Positions 8,903 through 17,604 of a stretch of DNA of 64,000 nt are shown in pieces. Positions within the stretch are counted from its first letter, which is position 1; every line of letters starts with the position of its first letter. The stretch lies in contig CAVZZG010000002.1 in the NCBI GenBank assembly GCA_963779685.1, positions 62,001-126,000 on the forward strand, read 5' to 3'. The translations under genes and the position numbers were made by a program. Below the pieces are notes generated by a model. It did no database searches, had not been told where the DNA came from, and was given only the letters and a program-made list of their open reading frames with translations. This DNA is from CAVZZG01 sp963779685. GTDB lineage: Bacteria > Actinomycetota > Thermoleophilia > Gaiellales > F1-60-MAGs149.

Positions 8903-9394
8903 TCAGCGGAACGACCAGAGCTTGTTGCCGAGGAACGAGATCGGCATCACCAGCGTCACGGCGATCAGCTGCGCGACGACCTTGCCCATCCCGAAATGCT
9001 CGATGAAGAGGGTCAGCAGCACGGCGTTGCACAGGTAGGCGGCCGTGGAGACGACCAGGAAGCGCGCGGCCTGGAACGCCGCGTGGGAGGCATCCTTGCG
9101 ATGCCGGAAGGTCCACAGGCGGTTCCAGAGGAAGTTGTTCATGACCGCGACGCAGAAGGCGAGGAACGACGACGGCAGGTAGTGCAGACCGACCTTCCGC
9201 AGCAGGAACACGTACACGACGGTGTTGACGAGGAAGCCGGAGACCCCGACGACGCCGAACTGGATCAGCTGGTACCAGTTGGCCGGCTTCCGTAGCCCGT
9301 GCAGCAGCCGCGCCATGGGCGCCTGCGGTGCAACGGACGCGTTCTCGGCCGGCGGCGCCATCGGCGGCACTCTACCCGAGTCGCGGTCAGCCAC
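8903..9394 (-). CDS. GtrA family membrane protein
   Basis: 163 aa with four hydrophobic helices (about 43-63, 72-90, 105-125 and 135-155) and the GtrA-type start of the domain (QLIQFGVVGVSGFLVNTVVYVFLL). GtrA proteins are thought to flip or present polyprenyl-phosphate-linked sugars for glycosylation of polysaccharides. GTG 9394 overlaps the pcm stop by 8 bases; an internal ATG at residue 12 is an alternative start. It sits between pcm and two large glycosyltransferase-like membrane proteins, so a shared role in cell-surface glycan assembly is likely. Confidence 0.88.
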   Translation of the reverse strand: MADRDSGRVPPMAPPAENASVAPQAPMARLLHGLRKPANWYQLIQFGVVGVSGFLVNTVVYVFLLRKVGLHYLPSSFLAFCVAVMNNFLWNRLWTFRHRKDASHAAFQAARFLVVSTAAYLCNAVLLTLFIEHFGMGKVVAQLIAVTLVMPISFLGNKLWSFR

Positions 9395-10022
9395 CCGAGA
9401 TCAGGGGGACGAACCGGCAGGGGACGGAGTGGGTGATCTCGGGACCGCTCGCACCGGGCCGGACGAGCTCCAGGCGCTGCGTCTCCGGCGGCCCGACGGG
9501 GGCGACCATGCGGCCGCCGGGCCGAAGCTCGTGGTAGAGCCGCATCGGGAGCGTCTCGGCGGCGGCCGAGACCAGGATCGCGTCGAACGGCGCCTCGGAC
9601 GGGATGCCGCGGGAGCCGTCGGCGCCCAGCACCCGCACGTTGGCGGCGCCCGCGGCCGCCAGCGCCCGGGCGGCGCGCGCCGCCAGCTGCGGGATCCGCT
9701 CGACTGCCACGACGTCACGCACGAGCCGGGCGGCGACGCACGAGGCGTATCCCGAGCCCGCGCCCACCTCCAGCAGGTGCTCGGTGCCGGCCAGCTCGAG
9801 CAGCTCGAGCGCGAGCGCGACGACGTACGGCTGCGAGATCGTCTGGCCGTAGCCGATGGGCAGCGCGCGGTCGGCGTAGGCCTCCTCCTCGGACTCGACC
9901 GGCACGAAGCGCTCGCGCTCGACCTCGCCCATCGCCGCCAGCACCCGGGCGTCCCTGATGCCGCGATTGGCGAGCTGCAGCTCGACCATCAGCGCACGCT
10001 CGCGGGAGCGGTCGTCGGTCAT
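9387..10022 (-). CDS. pcm: Protein-L-isoaspartate O-methyltransferase
   Basis: Methylates isoaspartyl residues in damaged proteins with S-adenosylmethionine. The 211-aa length matches the family. The SAM motif is LLEVGAGSGYASCVAARL, with ADGSRG and FDAILVSAAAETLP downstream, and the N-terminal signature GYGQTISQPYVVA is complete. ATG 10022 overlaps the stop of the MetE-like gene by 4 bases. The cytoplasmic repair function does not obviously match the membrane glycan genes downstream, although the overlaps place all of them on one transcript. Confidence 0.95.
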   Translation of the reverse strand: MTDDRSRERALMVELQLANRGIRDARVLAAMGEVERERFVPVESEEEAYADRALPIGYGQTISQPYVVALALELLELAGTEHLLEVGAGSGYASCVAARLVRDVVAVERIPQLAARAARALAAAGAANVRVLGADGSRGIPSEAPFDAILVSAAAETLPMRLYHELRPGGRMVAPVGPPETQRLELVRPGASGPEITHSVPCRFVPLISGG

Positions 10023-11125
10023 GGCCACAGCTCCGCCGCCGTCGCGGCGATCACCTCGAGCTTCCGCCGCTGCTCGTCCGGGTCGAGGGAGTTCCCCAGC
10101 GTCGAGGTCGCAAAACCGCACTGGGTGCCGATCGCGAGGCGTTCGAGGGGGACGAACCTGGACGCGTCCAGCACCCGGGCGCGGAGCTCGGCGACCGTCT
10201 CGACCCGCCCGGTCTTGGTCGTCACGAGTCCGAGCACGACCAGCGCGTCCGAGGAGACGTGCTCGAGCGGCTCGAAACCGCCGGAGCGCTGGTCGTCGTA
10301 CTCCAGCAGGAGCCGGTGGGCGCGGATCCGCGAGAAGACCGGCCGGGCGATCGGCTCGTAGCCGCCCGCGACCAGCCAGCGGCTGGCCTGGTTGCCGCGG
10401 CAGAGGTGGAATCCGAAGGTGAGCTGCGGGGCGGCGGCGATGACCGCGTTGTCGAGATCCACGCCGAGCGATAGCCAGGTGTCGAGGTCCCAGCCGCGGC
10501 TCTCGTAGAAGGCGCGCCAGGCCGGATCGATCAGGAGTGGATAGTGCGGCGCGTCGAGCTGGACGTAGGTGCAGCCGAGGCGGGCGAGCTCGCGCACCTC
10601 GCGGATCAGGATCGCGGTGACATCCTCCAGGAACGCCGTCAGCGACGGGTAGGCGCCGGTCGAGCGCTCCGGCGTCCACAGGTTCGCGTAGAGGCTCGGC
10701 GACGGCAGGGTGACCTTCACGATGCGCTTCGCCACCGACCGCGCGAAGGTGAACTCCTCGGTCGCGAGCATCCGGCGCTGCTGCAGCGGGCGTACGACCG
10801 CCAGCTCGCTGGGCCGGTCGAACCTGGCGTCGCCGACGACGTCGGAGTGCCACTCGCCCCACAGCCACGCGCCGATCCCGGCGCCGTCGATGCCGTCGAC
10901 CGACGACGCCAGCTGGTCCTGGAACGACTCCCGCCGGTACTCGCCGTCGGTCACGACCGGCATCCCGGCCTGCTCCTGCATCGCGATGGCGTCGCGCACG
11001 GCGGCATCCTCCACCCGCTTGAAGGCGGGCGGCGCGAGCTCCCCGGCCGCGAGTGCCGCGCGGGCCGAGAGCAGTTCCGGGGGCCGCAGCAGGCTGCCGA
11101 CGTGGTCAGCGCGTGCCAGGATCAT
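10019..11125 (-). CDS. Cobalamin-independent methionine synthase C-terminal-like protein
   Basis: 368 aa corresponding to a single C-terminal (catalytic) MetE barrel, without the N-terminal half of full MetE (about 750 aa). The start ADHVGSLLRPPELL is typical of the family. Probable zinc ligands are in FHLCRGN (H and C) and GTQCGF (C). Stand-alone proteins of this kind are known as core MetE or as methyl-transfer enzymes with other thiol substrates, so the methyl donor is uncertain. It is the first gene of the minus-strand operon that continues to pcm and gtrA. ATG 11125 is divergent from the gene at 11168. Confidence 0.85.
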   Translation of the reverse strand: MILARADHVGSLLRPPELLSARAALAAGELAPPAFKRVEDAAVRDAIAMQEQAGMPVVTDGEYRRESFQDQLASSVDGIDGAGIGAWLWGEWHSDVVGDARFDRPSELAVVRPLQQRRMLATEEFTFARSVAKRIVKVTLPSPSLYANLWTPERSTGAYPSLTAFLEDVTAILIREVRELARLGCTYVQLDAPHYPLLIDPAWRAFYESRGWDLDTWLSLGVDLDNAVIAAAPQLTFGFHLCRGNQASRWLVAGGYEPIARPVFSRIRAHRLLLEYDDQRSGGFEPLEHVSSDALVVLGLVTTKTGRVETVAELRARVLDASRFVPLERLAIGTQCGFATSTLGNSLDPDEQRRKLEVIAATAAELWP

Positions 11126-11132
11126 CTGGGGA

Positions 11133-11161
11133 TTGTGAACGAGGGGCGTTGCGGCTATAAG
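11133..11161 (+). promoter_or_regulatory. Promoter of the GMC oxidoreductase operon
   Basis: TTGTGA (11133-11138), a 17-bp spacer and TATAAG (11156-11161) match a housekeeping sigma promoter. Six bases separate the -10 from ATG 11168, so the transcript should start at or next to the start codon. Confidence 0.6.
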
Positions 11162-11167
11162 CGCCCC

Positions 11168-11536
11168 ATGGCATTGACGGAGATCGCGGCGTGCATGCTC
11201 CCGGCCGAGGCCGGGCTTCCCGCCGGCGTGGACGCGCGTCACGCGGAGCGTGCGCTGCGGGCGCGCCGTGACCTGGCGCCGCTCGTGGATCGGGCCGTCG
11301 CCGCGTGCGAGGGCCGCGACCCCGCCGAGGCGCTCGAGTCGCTCGCCGCGAGCGATCCGCCCGCCTACGAGGCGCTGGCGCTGGTCGTGTCGGCCGCGTA
11401 CTTCATGCACCCGAAGGTGCGGCGGCGGATCGGGTTCACCGCCCATGCGCCCGCGCCGGTGTACGCGGACGAGGCGGACATCGACCTCGAGGGCGGACTG
11501 CTCGAGCAGGTCGTGCAACGGGGCCGGCCGGCGTGA
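11168..11536 (+). CDS. Small partner of GMC oxidoreductase (gluconate 2-dehydrogenase subunit 3-like)
   Basis: 122 aa, soluble and helical, with no signal peptide. Position, size and the pattern ALALVVSAAYFMHPKVRRRIGF agree with the small subunit that accompanies membrane-associated FAD dehydrogenases of the gluconate 2-dehydrogenase group. The stop overlaps the GTG of the GMC gene by 4 bases (11533-11536), so the two proteins are made together. Family studies suggest that the small subunit stabilises or delivers the large one; here it lacks the Tat signal that many homologues carry. The start ATG follows a good promoter by 6 bases. Confidence 0.7.
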   Translation: MALTEIAACMLPAEAGLPAGVDARHAERALRARRDLAPLVDRAVAACEGRDPAEALESLAASDPPAYEALALVVSAAYFMHPKVRRRIGFTAHAPAPVYADEADIDLEGGLLEQVVQRGRPA

Positions 11537-13128
11537 CGGACGTGCTGGTGATCGGTGCGGGCGCATCCGGCGCGCTCGTGTCGCACCGCCTCGCACGGCA
11601 TGGCGTGCAGGTGACCTGCCTCGAGCAGGGCAGGTGGTGGAACCCGACCGAGTACCCGGGCAACGGGCCGGAGTTCGAGATCGCCGCGCTCGGGCCGTTC
11701 AGTCCCGACCCGAACGTGCGCGGGCTCGACGAGGACTATCCGTGCGTGGTGGGCGACGCCGAGGTTCACCCGCTGATGTGGAACGCCGTCGGCGGCTCGA
11801 CCATCCACTACGCGGCGATCTGGACGAGGCAGCGACCGGACGACTTCCGCACCGCGAGCCAGATCGGCGCCGGTGACGACTGGCCGATCACCTACGACGA
11901 CCTCGTGCCCTACTACGAGCAGGCCGAGCGCGAGCTCCACATCTCCGGCCACGGCGGCGACCCGGCCTACCCGCCGGGCGCCGCGCCTCCGCTGCCCGCG
12001 TTCCCGATCGGGCGGGGCGGACGGCGGATGGCGCAGGGGATGAACGCGCTCGGCTGGCACTGGTGGCCCGCGTCGAACGGCATGCGCTCGCGGCCCGTGG
12101 GGCAGCTCGCGGCCTGCGTCCGTCGCGGCACGTGCGGCGGAGGCTGCCCCGAGGGCGCCAAGTCGAGCGTCGACGTCACCCACTGGCCGGCCGCGCTCGG
12201 CGCCGGCGCCCGTCTGGTGACCGGCGCCCGGGTACGGGAGATCATCCTCGACGCGAAGGGCCGCGCACGGGGAGCGGTGTACGTCGACCGCGACGGCCGC
12301 GAGCACCTCGAGGAGGCCGAGGTCGTGGTGATGGCTGCGAACGGCGTCGGTACCGCCCGCCTCCTGCTGCTGTCGGCGTCGGCGCGGTTTCCGGACGGCC
12401 TCTCCAACAGTTCCGGCCTGGTCGGGAAGCGGCTCATGCTGCACCCGTACGCCAAGGTCGTCGGCGTGTACGACGAGGATCTGGCCGGCGAGCGCGGCCC
12501 GCACGGGGCGATGCTGGTGTCCCACCAGTTCGCCGTCTCCGACGAATCGCGCGGCTATGTCGGTACGACCCACTGGGAGCTGACGCCGCTCGGCGGGCCG
12601 CTGACCACGCTGACCGCCACCGGCCACGACGCCCTGCCGCCCGCCCGGCGCTTCGGTGCGGGATTCCACGCCGCCGTCGCCCGCACCTTCGACCGGTCGA
12701 TCGCGTGGGGCTTCACGGCCGAGGACTTCCCCGTCGACGGCAACGAGCTCGGCCTCGACGCCGAGGTGACCGACTCGGACGGGATCCCTGCGCCGCGCAT
12801 CCGCTACCGCATGGACGACAACACGCGTGCCAACATCGCGTTCCAGCTGGCCCGAGCCCGCGAGGCCCACATCGCGGCCGGCGCGATCGAGTGCCACGAC
12901 CTGCCCCGGTATCCGGACTGCGGCTGGCACCTCCTCGGGACGGCGCGGATGGGCACCGACCCGGCCACGTCCGTCGTCGATCCCTTCGGGCGAAGCCACG
13001 ACGTCCCGAACCTCTACTGCGTCGACGGCAGCGTCTTCGTCACCTCGGCAGCGGTCAACCCGACCGCCACGATCTGCGCCTTCGCCCTCCGCGCCGCCGA
13101 CGAGATGCTACGGAGGCGTGGGCGCTGA
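11533..13128 (+). CDS. GMC family FAD-dependent oxidoreductase
   Basis: 531 aa. The N-terminal FAD-binding motif is VIGAGASGALVSHRLA (G8, G10, G13) and ends with an acidic residue in CLEQG. A cysteine-rich stretch (CVRRGTCGGGCPEGAKSS, about 196-213) is typical of the GDH/GMC subgroup that pairs with a small subunit. The C-terminal GMC domain supplies the catalytic His (about 466, GWHLLGTARMG) and Asn (about 509, NPTAT). It probably oxidises a sugar, sugar alcohol or alcohol; the substrate is not evident. It ends 2 bases before the stop of the convergent RidA-like gene. Confidence 0.9.
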   Translation: MTDVLVIGAGASGALVSHRLARHGVQVTCLEQGRWWNPTEYPGNGPEFEIAALGPFSPDPNVRGLDEDYPCVVGDAEVHPLMWNAVGGSTIHYAAIWTRQRPDDFRTASQIGAGDDWPITYDDLVPYYEQAERELHISGHGGDPAYPPGAAPPLPAFPIGRGGRRMAQGMNALGWHWWPASNGMRSRPVGQLAACVRRGTCGGGCPEGAKSSVDVTHWPAALGAGARLVTGARVREIILDAKGRARGAVYVDRDGREHLEEAEVVVMAANGVGTARLLLLSASARFPDGLSNSSGLVGKRLMLHPYAKVVGVYDEDLAGERGPHGAMLVSHQFAVSDESRGYVGTTHWELTPLGGPLTTLTATGHDALPPARRFGAGFHAAVARTFDRSIAWGFTAEDFPVDGNELGLDAEVTDSDGIPAPRIRYRMDDNTRANIAFQLARAREAHIAAGAIECHDLPRYPDCGWHLLGTARMGTDPATSVVDPFGRSHDVPNLYCVDGSVFVTSAAVNPTATICAFALRAADEMLRRRGR

Positions 13129-13129
13129 G

Positions 13130-13879
13130 CTACAGGACGATCTCGAGCGGCGCGCCGCGGACGTCCATCTCGAACTCGAGGCCGACGACGGGCGGCCGCG
13201 CCAGGTGCCACACGAAGCCGTCCGGGGCCACGCCGGTCGCCGTCAGCTCGTCGCCGACCAGCCAGCCGATGTCGTGCACGGTGTAGACCTGTACCGAGGT
13301 GGCGTCGCGCCAGCCGGCCCCGAGCGCCGCCAGTCGGCGCGCCATCTCGGCGACGACGAAGCGCGTCTTGTCGCGCATCGCGTCGGGCGATGTCTCGCCC
13401 TCCCGGACGATGCGGCCGCTGTACCCGGAGGCGCCCTCCGCGGCGTCGCCGCCGCCGGCGACGATGAAGCCGCCGTGCGGCCGGGACGACGGCACGGTGT
13501 AGGAGAACGCCCGCATCGAGGGCACGGGGGGTGCGTCGTGCAGCGGGCAGACGTTGGTGCGGGCGACCGGATTCACGCCGTCGCGGTAGAGGCCCCAGCG
13601 CTCGAGCGTCTGGACGTACTCCCGGTTGAACTCGATGAACCCCTGCTCGGTGAAGGGTGCGGGCGAGCGTAGCTCGCACGCGGCGAACGCGGTCAGCGGC
13701 CGTCCGATGGCGCCGAGATGCGCGCTGACGGCGGTGAACGCCTCCTGCAGCGGCAGGCACGACGCGAAGCGCGCGCGCTCGATCGCGAAGCCGGGCTCGG
13801 CGGCCACGCCGCCGGAGTACTGGAATACCGCGCTGATGTAGCGGTAGCCACCCGCCGGAAACGCGACGATCTCCATCAC
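13130..13879 (-). CDS. RidA/YjgF-like protein
   Basis: 249 aa, about twice the length of a normal RidA (about 130). The C-terminal half (MRDKTRFVVAEMARRLAALG then ATSVQVYTVHDIG) follows the RidA pattern of helix and strand, and the N-terminal half is related but weaker. RidA proteins hydrolyse reactive imines, and the 2-aminomuconate deaminase branch acts in aromatic degradation. The substrate is unknown here. The start is GTG 13879 or ATG 13876: a strong GGAGG lies 6 bases before the GTG and 9 before the ATG, and the GTG overlaps the upstream stop. It is the last gene of the operon that begins at 17543. Confidence 0.65.
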   Translation of the reverse strand: MMEIVAFPAGGYRYISAVFQYSGGVAAEPGFAIERARFASCLPLQEAFTAVSAHLGAIGRPLTAFAACELRSPAPFTEQGFIEFNREYVQTLERWGLYRDGVNPVARTNVCPLHDAPPVPSMRAFSYTVPSSRPHGGFIVAGGGDAAEGASGYSGRIVREGETSPDAMRDKTRFVVAEMARRLAALGAGWRDATSVQVYTVHDIGWLVGDELTATGVAPDGFVWHLARPPVVGLEFEMDVRGAPLEIVL

Positions 13880-15321
13880 GCAGTTCCTCCCAGCCCGAAG
13901 TGACGGCGGACGAGGCCCTGGATGTCGGTGATCGACGGTTCGTCCGGCAGGCCGGTGGTGTCGACGCCGACGGTGACGAGCGGCACGACCGAGTCGTCGG
14001 CCGACAGCGAACCGTGCGAGCCGCCCGGCACGTGGGTGGAGCCGCCGCCATCGACGAACTCCACACCCGGGCCGGCCGACACGACGACCTCGCCGGCGTT
14101 GACGCAGCCGAGCAGGCCGGCGAGCCGCTCGAGGGCGTTCGGGTAGGCGGTGGACGACACCAGCTCGCCGTCCCGCTCCAGCCGGAGCACGCCTTCCTCC
14201 CCGGCCAGGGTGAACCTGTTGCCGCGGCGGTCGAGGGTGTCGCCGCCGGCGCGGAACCGCAGCTCGGAGCCGGCGCGGCGCACGACGATGTCGTCACCCT
14301 CCGTGAACGCGACCAGATCGACGCCGTCCACCGGCTCGACCAGCGCGGCCAGGGCCCGCGCCGGCGGCGCATCGGTGAGCCGGTAGAGCATGGCGACGCG
14401 GTTCGAGGCGGCGACCGCGACGTGGCATTCGCCGGCCCGCGACCGGAGCGAGCCGGCGAACAGGGCGAGGTCGCCGAGCGCGGGGCGCAGATCGCATGCC
14501 CGGCTGACGGCGGTCTGGCCGTGGTCGGCCACCAGGATCACGGCGTACCGGGCCAGGAACGCGTCGAGGCCACCCGCCTCGTCGATCACGCGTGCGATGC
14601 TCGCGTCGGCCTGCTGCACGTCGTCCAGCGCGCCCTGCGGGCCGACCCGGTGCTGGGCCTGGTCGACGTCGGGCAGGTAGTAGAGGAGGAAGTCGAAGCC
14701 GTCGCGGGCGACCAGCCAGCGGCCGACCGCTGCCGCGTGCAGGTCGTGGGAGGTGTTGATGCCGAGATTGGTGGGTGCGCCCGTGCGATCCGACGCGAAC
14801 AGCTCGCCGAAGAAGAATCGCGAAGGCCCGTAGGCCGCGTCGAAGACGCCGATCCGCCGGGCCAGCGCCGCGGCCGGCCGCCACTTCAGCGGGTGCCGGT
14901 GGCGGCCGCGGAAGACCGGGAAGTTGATCGACGCCGCCACGAGGCCCCCGTCCTCGACGACCTCGAAGATCGTGCGCTCGGCGTGCGAGAGGTGGAGGTG
15001 GTTGAGGTTCATGATGGAGTCGTTGATCGCCAGGTGAGCGCCTTCGACGAGGGTCGCCGGGAAGCTCGACCCGTACTCGACGAACCGCTCCTCGCCCCGC
15101 CGGTACCACGTCAGGCCGGGGATGAACGAGCCGTCGGGGTGGCGGCCCGTGGCGATCGCCGACAGGCACACCGGGGTCAGGGACGGGAACGACGACGCAG
15201 CCGGGGGATGCAGCGTGCCGCGCTCGACCAGCGCGGCGATCGTGGGCGCGCGCCCGGTCGCGAGGGCCTCGGTGAACAGCGGCAGGCCCAGGCCGTCGAC
15301 GACGCAGAGGACGAGTTTCAC
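13876..15321 (-). CDS. Alkaline phosphatase-superfamily phosphodiesterase/nucleotide pyrophosphatase
   Basis: 481 aa, no signal peptide. It starts with the superfamily metal ligand (CVVDGLG, D9) and has the nucleophile threonine in SFPSLTPVCLSAIATG (T49). Other ligands are in LPDVDQAQHRVG and VADHGQTAV. The type I phosphodiesterase/nucleotide pyrophosphatase family covers nucleotide, phospholipid and phosphonate substrates. The lipid kinase two genes upstream suggests a phospholipid or phosphodiester substrate, but that is inference. ATG 15321 overlaps the upstream membrane-protein stop by 4 bases. Confidence 0.88.
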   Translation of the reverse strand: MKLVLCVVDGLGLPLFTEALATGRAPTIAALVERGTLHPPAASSFPSLTPVCLSAIATGRHPDGSFIPGLTWYRRGEERFVEYGSSFPATLVEGAHLAINDSIMNLNHLHLSHAERTIFEVVEDGGLVAASINFPVFRGRHRHPLKWRPAAALARRIGVFDAAYGPSRFFFGELFASDRTGAPTNLGINTSHDLHAAAVGRWLVARDGFDFLLYYLPDVDQAQHRVGPQGALDDVQQADASIARVIDEAGGLDAFLARYAVILVADHGQTAVSRACDLRPALGDLALFAGSLRSRAGECHVAVAASNRVAMLYRLTDAPPARALAALVEPVDGVDLVAFTEGDDIVVRRAGSELRFRAGGDTLDRRGNRFTLAGEEGVLRLERDGELVSSTAYPNALERLAGLLGCVNAGEVVVSAGPGVEFVDGGGSTHVPGGSHGSLSADDSVVPLVTVGVDTTGLPDEPSITDIQGLVRRHFGLGGTA

Positions 15322-15854
15322 CGCAGCACGCGCAGGCCGGCGAACTTGCGATCGCGCCTGCGCCGGACCCGGATCGCGAACCAGATCGCGACACCGGCTA
15401 TCAGGTATCCCACGAACGGCACGATCGCGAGCCCGGCGACACCCGCCGCCGCCGCGGCCGAGAGAGCGGCCACGCCACCCGGGGTGCCGCCACCGGCCTT
15501 CGCCCCGTCGAGCACGGCCGCTGCTGCGAAGGCCGCGACCACGGCGATCACGGCGCCGATCGCCAGCGGCGCGATCGGCACGACGTCGCCGGCCGTCATC
15601 TCGCAGACGGCGCCGCCGCCGGCAGCCGCCAGCCCGAGCCGGGCGGGGCCGGCCAGGAAGGCCGCCCCGGCCGCATTTGCCACCGCGGCGACGGCCGACC
15701 CGGCGATCACGGCCGTGTCGTCGTAGGCGGCCAGCGCACCCGGAAGGGCACCCGCGGCCGCGGCGATCGCGCCGATGAGCAATGGCACGAGGGCGACCAG
15801 ACCGCAGGCCGCGGCGAGGCCGACGCCCTGCCCGAGCGCGATGCCGACATCCAT
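15318..15854 (-). CDS. Integral membrane protein, DUF4126-like
   Basis: 178 aa, about two thirds hydrophobic, with five or six predicted membrane helices and extreme alanine content, ending in a basic tail (RVRRRRDRK). The opening GLAAACGLVALVPLLIGAIAA matches the DUF4126 pattern. No catalytic motif is visible. ATG 15854 (MDVGIALGQG) is chosen because it begins 10 bases after the lipid kinase stop; the frame continues upstream only as a shadow of the kinase. Its place between a lipid kinase and a phosphodiesterase hints at lipid or envelope work. Confidence 0.72.
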   Translation of the reverse strand: MDVGIALGQGVGLAAACGLVALVPLLIGAIAAAAGALPGALAAYDDTAVIAGSAVAAVANAAGAAFLAGPARLGLAAAGGGAVCEMTAGDVVPIAPLAIGAVIAVVAAFAAAAVLDGAKAGGGTPGGVAALSAAAAAGVAGLAIVPFVGYLIAGVAIWFAIRVRRRRDRKFAGLRVLR

Positions 15855-15864
15855 CGAGGGAACG

Positions 15865-16776
15865 CTACACCAGGATCCACGCCCCGGCCTCGTCGACCCC
15901 GAACTCGCCGAGGGTGACGTCGCCGATGTCGTCGCCGTCGACCTGGGCGGGAAGCGGACGATCGCAGACGACGCGAGCGGCGGCCAGGTCGTGGAGGTAC
16001 AGGATCTCCGGGACGCCGTTGCCGAGCGCGTGGCGTCCGGAGAACACGAGGTAGCGGACGAACCGCGGGACGTCGCGCCGGCGGAGCTGGCGGGGCGCCA
16101 CGATGTCGAACCCGGCTTCCGGTTCCGCGCGCGGCGCGACCTGGACGGCGATGCGGCCCACGTAGGTCCACGGATGGATGTTCGCCGCAATCACCGACAC
16201 CGCCCGCGCCGTGGCGCCGGCCGCCTCGAGCGTCAGCAGCGGCCTGCGGTACGTGCGCGAGAACACGACTCTCGTCAGCTCGTAGGCGAAGGCCGCGTCG
16301 CCCGGGCGCCGGCCTCCGGCGCGGCCGCGGGCATCCACCCGGCGGACGATCTCCGCATCGAGGCCGATGCCCGCTGCGAAGCTGAACCGCCGGCCGTTCA
16401 GCACGCCCAGGCGCAGCCACCGCATGCGGGCCGCAACGAGCGCCGCCCCGACCTGCCCGGCCGCCGCCACGGGGTCGCGGGAGACCCCCATCGCCCGGGC
16501 CAGGACCGATGTGCCGCCGCAGGGCAGCACCCCGACCGGCAGCCGGTCGCCGATCCCGTTCAGGACCTCGTTGACGGTGCCGTCTCCGGCGGCGACCACG
16601 ATCGCATCGAACCCGGCGTCGGCTCCCTGACGTGCGAGCTCGGCGGCGTGCATCGGGCGCTCGGTGTGCACGAGCTCGACCTCGACGAGCCCCTTCAGCT
16701 CACGCAGGATCCGGCCTTCGATGGCCGGATCGATGCCCGATGCGACCGGGTTGGAGACGAGGAGCGCCCGCTTCAC
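15865..16776 (-). CDS. Diacylglycerol kinase family (YegS/DagK-like) lipid kinase
   Basis: 303 aa, the normal length for YegS/DgkB-type kinases. The ATP site GDGT (64-67, VAAGDGTVNEVLNG) and the second glycine-rich motif VGVLPCGGTSVLAR are clear. The C-terminal beta-sandwich ends with the family's VDGD (QVDGDDIG). It phosphorylates diacylglycerol or a related lipid (sphingoid or polyprenol types also exist) at the cytoplasmic membrane face. ATG 16776 overlaps the enoyl-CoA hydratase stop by 4 bases. Confidence 0.92.
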   Translation of the reverse strand: MKRALLVSNPVASGIDPAIEGRILRELKGLVEVELVHTERPMHAAELARQGADAGFDAIVVAAGDGTVNEVLNGIGDRLPVGVLPCGGTSVLARAMGVSRDPVAAAGQVGAALVAARMRWLRLGVLNGRRFSFAAGIGLDAEIVRRVDARGRAGGRRPGDAAFAYELTRVVFSRTYRRPLLTLEAAGATARAVSVIAANIHPWTYVGRIAVQVAPRAEPEAGFDIVAPRQLRRRDVPRFVRYLVFSGRHALGNGVPEILYLHDLAAARVVCDRPLPAQVDGDDIGDVTLGEFGVDEAGAWILV

Positions 16777-17543
16777 CGGCCCCGGAATACCGCCGGCCGC
16801 TTCTCGAGGAAGGCCGCGATCCCCTCACGGAAGTCGTCGGAGCCGATGCACTCGGCCTGCGCCTCCACCTCGGCGGCCAGTGCCTCTCGAAGCGACTGGC
16901 TCTGGGCCTCGCGGAGCAGCTGCTTGGTGAGGCCGATGGCAAGGCCCGGGCCGGCGGCGATGCGCCCGGCCAGCTCGCCGGCCCGGGTCGCGAGCTGGTC
17001 GGAGGGCCACGCCTCGAGCGCGAGGCCGAGCCCCTTCGCCTCGTCGGCCGGGATCCGCCGCCCGCTGACGGCGATCTCGAGTGCGCGCTGGTAGCCGACC
17101 GCGCGCACGAGGGTCGAGACGGTGCCCGAGTCCGGAACGAGCCCGATGCCGATGAACGCGCACGACAGGAACGCGTCGTCGGCCATCACCAGCAGGTCGC
17201 ACGCCAGCGCCAGGCCGAGACCGGCGCCGGCCGCCGGTCCGTTGACCGCCGCAACCACCACCTTCGGCATGCCCGCCAGCAGCTCGACCAGCGGGTTGTA
17301 CTCGCGCTCGAGCACGTCGCGCACGTCGATGTCCTCCTGGAATGCCCGGATGTCCTGTCCGCTGCAGAAGGCCCGTCCGGCGCCCGTGAGCACGACGACG
17401 CGGACGCCGTCGTCCCCGGCGAGCTCGCGCAGGTGAGCGGCGAGCCCGAGCCTGACGCCCGACGTCAGCGCGTTGTAGGCCTCGGGCCGGTTGAGCGTCA
17501 GCGTCGCGACGGCACCGTCCCTCGTCACCAGGATCTCACCCAC
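16773..17543 (-). CDS. Enoyl-CoA hydratase/isomerase family protein (PaaG-like)
   Basis: 256 aa crotonase-fold enzyme. Oxyanion-hole regions are AFCSGQDIRAF (58-68) and NGPAAGAGLGLALACDL (101-117). The motif GLVPDSG (134-140) places an Asp where PaaG isomerases carry their catalytic acid, and the usual hydratase glutamate pair is not seen. An isomerase acting on ring-epoxide or unsaturated acyl-CoA is therefore more likely than a classical hydratase. GTG 17543 has GGAGG 7 bases upstream, so the longer in-frame reading is rejected. It is the first gene of the minus-strand operon running to 13130. Confidence 0.85.
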   Translation of the reverse strand: MGEILVTRDGAVATLTLNRPEAYNALTSGVRLGLAAHLRELAGDDGVRVVVLTGAGRAFCSGQDIRAFQEDIDVRDVLEREYNPLVELLAGMPKVVVAAVNGPAAGAGLGLALACDLLVMADDAFLSCAFIGIGLVPDSGTVSTLVRAVGYQRALEIAVSGRRIPADEAKGLGLALEAWPSDQLATRAGELAGRIAAGPGLAIGLTKQLLREAQSQSLREALAAEVEAQAECIGSDDFREGIAAFLEKRPAVFRGR

Positions 17544-17604
17544 CGGCCGACCTCCCTTCCCCGGGTAGCGTAGCCAGGCCCGGTCGAGTAGGTATGGTTC
17601 GCAC

